Origin: Deltaproteobacteria bacterium
GTDB lineage: Bacteria; Myxococcota; XYA12-FULL-58-9; JAUUZB01
Assembly: GCA_030590185.1 (NCBI GenBank)
Contig: JAUUZB010000387.1
Coordinates: 1 to 5,306 of the forward strand
Length of the DNA: 5,306 nt
Direction: 5' to 3'
The translations under genes were made by a program, and so were the position numbers. Below are positions 1-5,306 of the stretch, one piece after another. The notes under the pieces are model-generated. The model was given only the letters and a program-made list of their open reading frames with translations, made no database searches and was not told the DNA's origin. How positions within the stretch are numbered: position 1 is the stretch's first letter; each line of letters starts with the position of its first letter.

Positions 1-565
1 CGGCCTCGGCGGCGGCGGCATTCTGGATCGCGAGGTCGAGCTCGTTGTCGGTGGCGTAGACCACCTTCACCGCTCCACGGCTGAACCGATAGGCCAGGCT
101 GTTTCCGGGGTGCGGTTGCCGCAACCAGTCGACCTTGACGCCATCGATCTCGCTGGTCTCAGCCAGGGAGCGCGGCGAGATCTCGGCGCCGAGCTCAGAG
201 AAGGCCACCGGGAAATAATCTGATTGCATCTGACCGGAGAGCAAGTCGTGGAACCGCCGGTCACCGGCCTCGGTGCCGTAGATGTAAAAGCGATTCCCCG
301 GCACGTAGACCGGTACGAAGAACGGAAAGCCCTGGATGTGGTCCCAGTGGGGATGGCTGAAGAAGAAATGCCCGACCACCGGCCCGCCGGGGGCCTTCAT
401 TAGATGTTGTCCGAGGGAGCGAACCCCGGTGCCGGCGTCGCAGATGAACAGGGTGTCGTCGGAGCGCAGGGTGACGCAGGAGGTGTTGCCGCCAAAGGTG
501 CGAGTCTTCCAATCGGGGGTCGGGATCGAGCCCCGGGTCCCCCAGAACTTGACGTAGAAGCCCAT
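1..565 (-). CDS. MBL-fold metallo-hydrolase, partial (C-terminus off left edge)
   Basis: The reading frame is open from the ATG at 565-563 to the window edge, giving 188 residues with no stop. Manual translation starts MGFYVKFWGTRGSIPTPDW, the typical opening of the PhnP / RNase Z-like branch (COG1235 type) of the metallo-beta-lactamase superfamily. Visible metal ligands are the HxHxDH motif (H71, H73, D75, H76 in SHPHWDHIQG), a later His (H152 in QPHPGNS) and the bridging Asp (D173 in YATDNE). The last expected His lies beyond the edge. Such enzymes are usually cytoplasmic, two-zinc phosphodiesterases or related hydrolases; no signal peptide is seen. The substrate cannot be read from the sequence. 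The start overlaps the FHA gene stop by one base (TGATG), with a GAGG 10 bases upstream inside the FHA gene, so translational coupling is likely. The superfamily call is firm; the specific activity is unknown. Confidence 0.9.
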   Translation of the reverse strand, partial: MGFYVKFWGTRGSIPTPDWKTRTFGGNTSCVTLRSDDTLFICDAGTGVRSLGQHLMKAPGGPVVGHFFFSHPHWDHIQGFPFFVPVYVPGNRFYIYGTEAGDRRFHDLLSGQMQSDYFPVAFSELGAEISPRSLAETSEIDGVKVDWLRQPHPGNSLAYRFSRGAVKVVYATDNELDLAIQNAAAAEA

Positions 566-975
566 CAGCTGCTGGCCTCGCGAAACACGAAGGTGACGTT
601 GCCGATTTGGATGGTGTCACCGTTGCGCAGCACGCAGGAGTGGACCTCGACCCCGTTGAGGTAGAGCCCGTTTTGGCTGCCCAGATCGGTGCAGGTGAAC
701 TCGGCGCCGTCATACTCGAGGGCGATGTGGCGACGCGACAGCTCCGGCGTTTCGATGGTGCAATCGGCCTGGGCGCTGCGCCCGATGACGACTTGGCTGC
801 GGTCCAGCGGCAGATCACGCGGGGCGCCGGGGCCCGTGAGCTGCTTGAGCACCATCTGGCGGGTGTGTTGCTGCGGTTTGAAGACGTTCACCGGGATCTC
901 GGCGGTGGTCTCCTCCTCCATCAGCGGCTGCCGACCAGCCACCACGGGGCCCTTCTTGGTTTCGTCGTTGCTCAT
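565..975 (-). CDS. Small FHA-domain protein (GarA-like layout)
   Basis: The 136-residue protein is soluble and has one forkhead-associated (FHA) domain, which binds phosphothreonine peptides. Domain landmarks from about residue 42 to 133 are G65-R66, S80-R81-R82-H83, N102-G103 and N107-G108, all matching the phosphopeptide-binding loops of the family. An acidic N-terminal tail holds EEETTAEIP (residues 20-28). The two adjacent threonines after a run of Glu resemble the kinase-targeted ETT motif of actinobacterial GarA, which has about the same length and layout; orthology is not claimed. The ATG at 975 is chosen: a GGGAGGG lies 11 bases upstream (987-993), whereas the in-frame GTG at 984 sits only 2 bases from it. 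The gene follows a 100-base gap, so it may have its own promoter, and it overlaps the downstream MBL hydrolase gene by one base. A role as adaptor or regulator for Ser/Thr-kinase signalling is inferred. Confidence 0.93.
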   Translation of the reverse strand: MSNDETKKGPVVAGRQPLMEEETTAEIPVNVFKPQQHTRQMVLKQLTGPGAPRDLPLDRSQVVIGRSAQADCTIETPELSRRHIALEYDGAEFTCTDLGSQNGLYLNGVEVHSCVLRNGDTIQIGNVTFVFREASS

Positions 976-986
976 GGAGCCCACTG

Positions 987-993
987 CCCTCCC
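987..993 (-). promoter_or_regulatory. Shine-Dalgarno site for the FHA gene
   Basis: GGGAGGG on the minus strand is complementary to the 16S rRNA tail. It lies 11 bases before the ATG at 975 and only 2 bases before the in-frame GTG at 984, which favours the ATG as the start of the FHA protein, although the spacer is slightly long. Confidence 0.5.
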
Positions 994-1007
994 GCGGCAA
1001 TCGAGAA

Positions 1008-1036
1008 AGGCTAGCGGATCTGGCGGGCGGAGCCAA
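1008..1036 (-). promoter_or_regulatory. Weak sigma70-like promoter candidate upstream of the FHA gene
   Basis: On the minus strand TTGGCT (1036-1031) is followed after exactly 17 bases by TAGCCT (1013-1008), and the FHA start codon is at 975. Each box matches the E. coli consensus at only about half of its positions, so this could be chance in GC-rich DNA. It is listed because it falls in the longest intergenic gap of the window (976-1075), where no other gene or clear structure is seen. Confidence 0.2.
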
Positions 1037-1075
1037 GGCGCGGGCCGGAGGTGCGGGCCCCGAGCTCGACTCCGT

Positions 1076-1927
1076 TCACCGCTCCTCGGGCGCGATCAGG
1101 GTTACCAGGGTGGCGCCCCACCCCCCAGCCTCACCGCCAGCGAGCTCGAACGTCGCGACCTCCGGCGAGCGCTCTAGGGCAGCCTGGACGGTCCGACGCA
1201 GATTGCCGATCCCCTTGCCGTGCACGATGCGCACCTCGAGGATGCCAAGGGCCCGGCACTCGGTGAGGTAGGCATCGATCAGACCCTTGATCTCCCGGGG
1301 CGCGAAGTTGTGCAGGTCCAGGGTGCCATCAATGGGGATGGCGACCGCCTCCGGATCGTCATCCGATCCGTCGTCGCCATCCGTGCCGGCCGGCGGAGCG
1401 ACCGCTGGTGCCCTCGCCCGACGGGGCCAGGCCGCGATGATGAGCAGCGGCGAGAACAGGATCGCCTCGCTCAACAGAACCTGCATGCCCCACGCCGACA
1501 ACATGCCGAGCCCGATCGGCGCGACCTGCAACGGTTGCCAGGGGGCAAAGAGGCGCGCGTCGGAAAAAGGCCAGAGCAACGCGATGCCGAGACCGCCGTC
1601 GGTGAGGGCGTCGAGCAAACCGTGGCTGAGCAGTACCGCGCCAATCGCCGGGCCGAGACGCCAGGGCCACCGCCAGGCCACGCGCCCAACGCCGAACACC
1701 ACCCCGGTCACCAGCAGCGCAAAGACCGGCGAGTGCACCGCGCCCCGGTGACCCCAGGGGTGGGCGTAGGGGATGCCGAGCGCAAAGGCGACGACGTCGA
1801 GATCCGGGGCGAGGGCGAGTAACGAGAGCCCCACCATGGCGAGCCCGAGCCGCGGTCGCGATGCGTCCCGGTCGACACCGAGGCGGGCCGCCGCCATGCC
1901 CACGGCGATGTGTCCGAGGGTCGCCAC
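1076..1927 (-). CDS. YdjM/DUF457-like membrane metal-dependent hydrolase fused to a C-terminal Smr domain
   Basis: This is one uninterrupted 283-residue protein with two domains. Residues 1-168 look like the YdjM/DUF457 family of membrane-bound putative metal-dependent hydrolases: GH at 5-6, PDLD at 41-44, HRGAVHS at 60-66, SHGLLDALTDGG at 101-112, WPF at 119-121, and about four hydrophobic segments (near 29-50, 66-81, 92-108, 138-166). An Arg-rich boundary (169-172) and an acidic, Gly/Ala-rich linker (about 173-195) lead to an Smr domain (about 199-278) with the family motifs LDLH (203-206), HGKGIGNLRRTV (236-247) and GGWGATLV (268-275). Smr domains occur at the C-terminus of MutS2 and as stand-alone proteins, where they cleave or bind DNA or RNA. 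The start is GTG at 1927, because an in-frame TAG lies 12 bases upstream (1939-1937). The gene begins 42 bases after the radical SAM stop. Both domain calls are solid; the function of the combination is unknown. Confidence 0.9.
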   Translation of the reverse strand: MATLGHIAVGMAAARLGVDRDASRPRLGLAMVGLSLLALAPDLDVVAFALGIPYAHPWGHRGAVHSPVFALLVTGVVFGVGRVAWRWPWRLGPAIGAVLLSHGLLDALTDGGLGIALLWPFSDARLFAPWQPLQVAPIGLGMLSAWGMQVLLSEAILFSPLLIIAAWPRRARAPAVAPPAGTDGDDGSDDDPEAVAIPIDGTLDLHNFAPREIKGLIDAYLTECRALGILEVRIVHGKGIGNLRRTVQAALERSPEVATFELAGGEAGGWGATLVTLIAPEER

Positions 1928-1969
1928 GGGCAGAGCCTAGCAGAAGGGTCCAGGGCACGCGCCCTCCCC

Positions 1970-2845
1970 TCACAGCCCCCGCAGGTATTCCGGTTTGAGC
2001 AACCGCTCGTCCCGCCGGGTGAGCACCTCGTCGATGACGGCGAGGATCTCTGCTTGGTCCCGAGGCAGGTCGGAGCGCAGCGGCAGATAGTTGCTGGCGT
2101 GGTTCGACGAGAAGCGGCAGGCGGTTAGATCGCTCTCGGCCACCAGGATGCGTAACTCCTCGAGCAGCTCGAATTTGCCCGGCAGGGTCCACGCACCGCT
2201 GGCCTGCATCTCGGCGAGGGGCGTGTCGGGGATGACCGTGATCGTCAGGGCCGAGGCGTAGGGCGGGTCCATCTCACTGAGCAGGCTCGCCGATGCCTGG
2301 GCGTGCTCGCGAGAGCGTTCTACCCCGCCGATGCCGAGCAGCACGATCACCGAGTGCAGGATGCCGGCCTCGCGCAGCTCGAGGGCGGCGGGCACGCACT
2401 CGGACCGGGTGCCGCCCTTGTCGATGCGGCGCAACACCTCGTCATCGCCAGATTCCATGCCGTGGTAAACGATGCCGAGCCCGGCCTCACGCAAGGCCCG
2501 CAGCTCCTCGCCGCTCTTCTTACCGATGCTGCGGGTGTCGCCGTAGAGGCCGACCCGCTCCACCCAGGGCAACCGCGAGCGGATGGTGTTCAGGATGCGG
2601 AGCAGGCGATCCGTGGACAGGATCAAGGCGTCGCCGTCGCACAGAAAGACCCGGCGAAAACGCGGCCCGATGCCCGCCGCCTCTTCGATGTCGGCGGCGA
2701 TGGTCTCCCAATCCTTGGCCCGGAACCGCGTCCCCCTATACATGCTGCAGAAGGCGCAGCGGTTGTGGCTGCAGCCCACCGTGACTTGAATCAACACGGA
2801 GCTCGCCTCAGAGGGTGGACGGAAGATCTTGCCAACGTAGTCCAT
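1970..2845 (-). CDS. Radical SAM protein with CX4CX2C cluster motif
   Basis: The 291-residue soluble enzyme has the iron-sulfur motif GCSHNRCAFCSMY with Cys25, Cys30 and Cys33. Spacing is CX4CX2C rather than the usual CX3CX2C. Other family marks are FLCDGDALILSTD (67-79), the SAM-binding HGMESGDDEVL (128-138), a GIGG turn (171-174) and a C-terminal block FSSNHASNYLPLRSDLPRD (245-263). It resembles the uncharacterised COG1032-type radical SAM group that opens with a YxGxxxRPPSEA-like segment. No B12-binding or SPASM-type domain is present. The reaction and substrate are not known to me for this group. The ATG at 2845 lies 3 bases after the protease stop (TAG-ACC-ATG) with no clear Shine-Dalgarno, so translation probably depends on ribosomes finishing the protease gene. 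The radical SAM call is firm; any function is open. Confidence 0.93.
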   Translation of the reverse strand: MDYVGKIFRPPSEASSVLIQVTVGCSHNRCAFCSMYRGTRFRAKDWETIAADIEEAAGIGPRFRRVFLCDGDALILSTDRLLRILNTIRSRLPWVERVGLYGDTRSIGKKSGEELRALREAGLGIVYHGMESGDDEVLRRIDKGGTRSECVPAALELREAGILHSVIVLLGIGGVERSREHAQASASLLSEMDPPYASALTITVIPDTPLAEMQASGAWTLPGKFELLEELRILVAESDLTACRFSSNHASNYLPLRSDLPRDQAEILAVIDEVLTRRDERLLKPEYLRGL

Positions 2846-2848
2846 GGT

Positions 2849-4468
2849 CTATGGCCGCCGCGTCCGCCGGCGTCGCCGCATCAACACCAGCACCAGCATC
2901 GCCATGGGGAGCACCGGGCTCGCCGGTTGGAGAGCACCGCATACCGCGCAACCAGACGGCGCTGGCGCATCCCCGCTGCCGGTCGTGCCGCCAGCCGCCG
3001 TCCCAGCGTCTAGGTCGATCACGCATCGGCCGTTGTACCCACACAGCTCGCCAGCGACGCAGCTCCCGCAGGTGCTCCCGCAGCCGTCCTCGCCGCACTC
3101 TCGCCACCGGCAATCCGGGATGCAGCCCAACCCGCAGGTCTCCAAGCCAGCGGTCCCTTCGCATACGGCGGGCACGCAGCCGGTTTGCGGCGGACAGCCC
3201 GCCACGGTCTCACAGCCCGCGTAACATCTCGGCGTCTCTCCGTCGCGGAGCTGCCGGCAGGCGCCATCGAGCCCGGCGGCGGTTGTGCACTCTGTCCCGT
3301 ATTCGCACTCTGTGGCAAAGGGCCGCACGCAGGCGCTGTCGAGCCCAGAAACCGGAGGGAGGGGCAAACAGCGGGAATACGCGTCGCCCGCGGCGCAGGG
3401 CTCCGGGATGCAGTGAGGACCGCACTCGCCAAACCCGGCGTCATCAACGAAACAACGCTCGCCCGTGGCGCAGTCGTTGGCCCGGCGGCACGGGGTCACC
3501 ACCGGCGGGTTGCCGAGGCACACCCCACCGAGGCCCGGAGGATCGAGCGCGCAACCCTGGTCGATGCAGGTGTGACCGCGCGCGCAGGTGCCGCATTCGC
3601 AACCTCCCGCCACGCCGCAGGCCAGCCCGCGACAGGCGTCGACGCAGGCCGGGTCGTCGTAGCGCAGGCCGGCGATCCAGTCCTGGTGGCCCCTGACGGC
3701 CGCGTAGTACCCGATCCCGATCCCGCCCAGGATCTCCCCGCCCCGGGAAGCCACGCCGATGATCTCCGGCCCGGCGCCGAAATCAAAAATCAGGGGTCCG
3801 CCCGAGTCGCCGTGATCGATGCGTTGCGCGAAGCCGGTGGTCGGGATGTAGACGTTTTCCTCGGTGAGCCAGCTCGAATTAGCGTCGACGGAGAGGGTCC
3901 CCCAATAGCGGAGCACGTTGATGCCCGTGTCGTCGCTCACCCCGAAGCCGACCGCCTGGACCGAGGCGCTCACCGCGGCGGCGAAGCTCCCCTCCCGGAC
4001 CGGTAACGGTTTTACCGCCAGGAATGGCTCGGCCAGGGTGAGCACTGCGAGGTCATCGAAGTCGGCGTCGAGGTAGGCGACCTCGACCACGGCGAGCTCG
4101 GCGAACGGTTGCGACCAATCCCAACCGACTCGCACCCATAGCAACGACGCCTCGATGGGCGTGTCGTCGGTGAGGACGCAGTGGCCGGCGGTGAGCACCG
4201 TGCGCTCGGAGATTAGGCTGCCGGAACAAAAGGCGCCCCAGCCGTTGCCCACCGCTACCACGGCGCTCTGCTGCCACGGGCTCATCTGGTCGTAGAGGGT
4301 GGGGGTGAGCTCGCCGTTCCACAGGGCCGCGTGCTGCGGGTCGATCGCCACGGGGCTCGGGGTATCGGTGACCGGGTCGGGGCCGCAACCCAGCAGGGTC
4401 ATCGCGAAGGCAGCCGCACCCAGACGCGCGCCCCGCCAACGCCAACTACTTCGATGCATCGTCGGCAT
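2849..4468 (-). CDS. Trypsin-like (S1) serine protease, Cys-rich lipoprotein with MYXO-CTERM-like tail
   Basis: The 539-residue exported protein has four parts. First is an Arg-rich n-region and hydrophobic segment ending in the lipobox LLGC (lipid site Cys28, followed by Gly, which fits outer-membrane sorting). Second is an S1 protease domain, about 60-268, with catalytic His96 (TAGHC), Asp139 (DDLAVL) and Ser222 (GDSGGP), plus the Cys81-Cys97 pair equivalent to chymotrypsin 42-58. Third is a region with 34 cysteines (275-482), including CGEDGCGSTCGSCVAG (458-473), a repeat style common in myxobacterial surface proteins. Last is a Gly/Thr/Ala/Pro-rich linker, Cys507-x-x-Cys510, a hydrophobic stretch (519-530) and RRRRRTRR, which fits a MYXO-CTERM-type sorting signal. 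The ATG at 4468 gives a proper lipoprotein signal; an ATG at 4459 is the alternative, and more upstream starts would spoil the signal. Residue -6 from Ser222 is Arg216, not the Asp of trypsin, so cleavage after Arg/Lys is not predicted. The substrate is unknown. Confidence 0.93.
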   Translation of the reverse strand: MPTMHRSSWRWRGARLGAAAFAMTLLGCGPDPVTDTPSPVAIDPQHAALWNGELTPTLYDQMSPWQQSAVVAVGNGWGAFCSGSLISERTVLTAGHCVLTDDTPIEASLLWVRVGWDWSQPFAELAVVEVAYLDADFDDLAVLTLAEPFLAVKPLPVREGSFAAAVSASVQAVGFGVSDDTGINVLRYWGTLSVDANSSWLTEENVYIPTTGFAQRIDHGDSGGPLIFDFGAGPEIIGVASRGGEILGGIGIGYYAAVRGHQDWIAGLRYDDPACVDACRGLACGVAGGCECGTCARGHTCIDQGCALDPPGLGGVCLGNPPVVTPCRRANDCATGERCFVDDAGFGECGPHCIPEPCAAGDAYSRCLPLPPVSGLDSACVRPFATECEYGTECTTAAGLDGACRQLRDGETPRCYAGCETVAGCPPQTGCVPAVCEGTAGLETCGLGCIPDCRWRECGEDGCGSTCGSCVAGELCGYNGRCVIDLDAGTAAGGTTGSGDAPAPSGCAVCGALQPASPVLPMAMLVLVLMRRRRRTRRP

Positions 4469-4527
4469 GCTAGCACCGCAAACGGGACTTGGCCACGCGG
4501 CGTTTAGGTGGCCGCAGGTTCCTGGCA

Positions 4528-4761
4528 TCACACCGAGTGATGACCAGGATCACCAAAAACGTCACCCCCGGTCGCCCGCCCATCGAGGCTGCCCGGCTCA
4601 CCGCACTCCCGGCTCGCAAAAGCGCACCCGTCGCAGCCACCGCCACAATCTGGCGTCGCAGCCGCCCCCGGGCCCTTCTTGCCCCGCCGCGCCCGCCACT
4701 CCCGATGGCCGAGATAGAACGCCGCGGCGCTGACAATGCCGATGGTGATCAAAGTCTCCAT
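4528..4761 (-). CDS. FeoB-associated Cys-rich membrane protein
   Basis: The 77-residue protein has one N-terminal membrane segment (about residues 4-18, LITIGIVSAAAFYLG), then a basic stretch (R20 to K29) and a Cys cluster CGGGCDGC (39-46) with a further Cys53. This layout and the position directly behind feoB match the FeoB-associated Cys-rich membrane protein family, thought to assist FeoB-mediated Fe(II) uptake in the inner membrane, possibly through metal binding by the cysteines. The ATG at 4761 is chosen because GGAG lies 7 bases upstream; a longer reading from 4794 would overlap the end of feoB and lacks that site. The gap to feoB is 13 bases, so the two are surely co-transcribed. The tail after Cys53 (24 residues, Gly/Asp-rich, ending HHSV) is longer than I expect for the family, which usually ends soon after the Cys cluster. 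Confidence 0.85.
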   Translation of the reverse strand: METLITIGIVSAAAFYLGHREWRARRGKKGPGAAATPDCGGGCDGCAFASRECGEPGSLDGRATGGDVFGDPGHHSV

Positions 4762-4768
4762 GACCAAA

Positions 4769-4772
4769 CTCC
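4769..4772 (-). promoter_or_regulatory. Shine-Dalgarno site that sets the start of the FeoB-associated protein
   Basis: GGAG on the minus strand begins just past the feoB stop codon (TGA at 4777-4775) and is 7 bases from the ATG at 4761. It supports that ATG over the in-frame upstream ATG at 4794, which lies inside feoB. Confidence 0.6.
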
Positions 4773-4774
4773 AT

Positions 4775-5305
4775 TCAAGCGAAGAGGCGTCCAATCTGAA
4801 ACACGGCCAGAGAGATCACATAGGCGATAGCGGTCAGCCCACCGAGCTGCAACAGGGCCCAGCGCCACTTCCCCGACTCGCGGCGGGTCACCGCGATGGT
4901 GGCCATGCAGGGCGTGGCGATCAGCAAGAACAACATCCGCGAAATCCCGGTGACCTTCGTGGAGTCCCGACGCAGGGCCGCACGCAGATAGTCCGCACCC
5001 CTCTCGCCCTCCGGGTCGGCCTCACCGAGGGCGTAGACGATGCCCAGCTGCGCGACAAAGACCTCCTTGGCCGCGAAGGCGCCGAGCATGGCGGTAACGA
5101 TCCGCCAGTCGAAACCGAGGGGCCGAAACAGCGGCTCGATGGCGTGCCCGACGCGACCGGCGACGGAGGCCTCGAGGTCCTCGGACGCGCGGCGCCCGGC
5201 CACGGCCTCAACGGTGACCAGACGCGGGTCGCCCATGGCGAGGGCCGGATCCTCGACGAGGGTGAGCAGACCAGCGGCGAGCTCTGCATCGACGCGGTAG
5301 GTCTC
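4775..5305 (-). CDS. feoB: Ferrous iron transport protein B, C-terminal part (N-terminus off right edge)
   Basis: The frame is open from the right edge to the TGA at 4777-4775 and gives the last 176 residues of a protein that is normally about 700 or more. The sequence carries hallmarks of the FeoB membrane domain: PLGFDWRIVTAMLGAFAAKEVFVAQLGIVY (near residues 65-94 of the fragment; Gate-type helix with GFDW and AAKE), then ISRMLFLLIATPCMATIAVTRRE with the conserved PCMAT, and a final hydrophobic helix with GLTAIAYVISLAVFQIG. FeoB is the GTP-dependent inner-membrane transporter for Fe(II). The GTPase domain and first membrane block would lie beyond the window. A small FeoB-associated Cys-rich protein follows 13 bases later, as in many feo operons. 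The gene assignment is firm; nothing in the visible part looks broken. Confidence 0.95.
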   Translation of the reverse strand, partial: ETYRVDAELAAGLLTLVEDPALAMGDPRLVTVEAVAGRRASEDLEASVAGRVGHAIEPLFRPLGFDWRIVTAMLGAFAAKEVFVAQLGIVYALGEADPEGERGADYLRAALRRDSTKVTGISRMLFLLIATPCMATIAVTRRESGKWRWALLQLGGLTAIAYVISLAVFQIGRLFA

Positions 5306-5306
5306 C

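Noticed and set aside
261..818. A 185-codon minus-strand open frame spanning the FHA and MBL genes
   Set aside because: The FHA and MBL frames explain the same bases with clear motifs; this frame gives His/Arg/Leu-rich text without homology marks.
1952..1965. Small hairpin AGGGC-ACGC-GCCCT between the radical SAM and YdjM-Smr genes, considered as a terminator or regulatory site
   Set aside because: The stem is perfect but only 5 bp, with no T-run after it, and the 42-base spacing is consistent with a continuing operon.
1359..2192. A 277-codon minus-strand open frame crossing the radical SAM / YdjM-Smr junction
   Set aside because: It overlaps two well-supported genes in another frame, has an Arg/Gly/Pro-rich composition and no motif, and is a shadow frame.
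2303..4006. Long plus-strand open frames (2303-3013, 2815-3696, 3185-4006) opposite the radical SAM and protease genes
   Set aside because: The translations are Arg/Ala/Pro-rich low-complexity text with no recognisable domain, as expected from the antisense of GC-rich genes. The minus-strand genes underneath have full family motifs.
4491..4513. Inverted repeat GGCCAC / GTGGCC with an 11-base loop in the gap after the FeoB-associated gene, considered as a terminator
   Set aside because: The stem is only 6 bp, the loop is large, and no T-run follows on the minus strand. Such short pairs are common in GC-rich DNA.
4469..4531. Longer protease N-terminus starting at 4531
   Set aside because: It would begin inside the preceding gene and put 21 extra residues, including a Pro and two Cys, before the lipoprotein signal; the ATG at 4468 gives a standard n-region, hydrophobic core and lipobox.
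4762..4794. Longer N-terminus for the FeoB-associated protein (in-frame ATG at 4794)
   Set aside because: It would overlap the end of feoB and add 11 polar residues before the membrane segment, while the ATG at 4761 has a GGAG 7 bases upstream and gives the normal family start.

Overview
The window is high-GC DNA carrying seven protein-coding genes, all on the minus strand, tightly packed and read from right to left. The two outermost genes run off the window edges. The likely source is a member of the Myxococcota or a related deltaproteobacterial lineage. The evidence is a secreted protease with Cys-rich modules of the CGxDGCGxxCGxC type and a C-terminal Cys / hydrophobic / poly-Arg tail like the MYXO-CTERM sorting signal, together with a small FHA phosphopeptide-binding protein. 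This is inferred from protein style, since no rRNA or other phylogenetic marker is present.

In transcription order: (1) the C-terminal part of the ferrous iron transporter FeoB (5305-4775); (2) 13 bases later, a small FeoB-associated Cys-rich membrane protein (4761-4528), which completes a feo locus; (3) after a 59-base gap, a trypsin-like S1 protease with a lipoprotein signal, a 34-Cys module region and a MYXO-CTERM-like tail (4468-2849); (4) 3 bases later, a radical SAM enzyme with CX4CX2C cluster spacing (2845-1970); (5) after 42 bases, a fusion of a YdjM/DUF457-like membrane domain with a C-terminal Smr domain (1927-1076, GTG start); (6) after a 100-base gap, the longest in the window, a small FHA-domain protein with an N-terminal ETT motif resembling GarA (975-565); (7) overlapping it by one base, a metallo-beta-lactamase-fold hydrolase (565-1) truncated by the left edge.

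Three pairs look translationally coupled: feoB with its Cys-rich partner, protease with radical SAM, and FHA with MBL hydrolase. The 100-base gap before the FHA gene is the likeliest internal promoter site, but the promoter match there is weak. No RNA genes, mobile elements, CRISPR arrays or large repeats were seen, and there is no gene-free stretch above about 100 bases. Nothing amounts to a clearly new system. The points most worth a second look are the membrane-hydrolase/Smr fusion, the FHA-MBL pair with a possible phospho-switch, and a protease that seems to carry lipid-anchoring signals at both ends.
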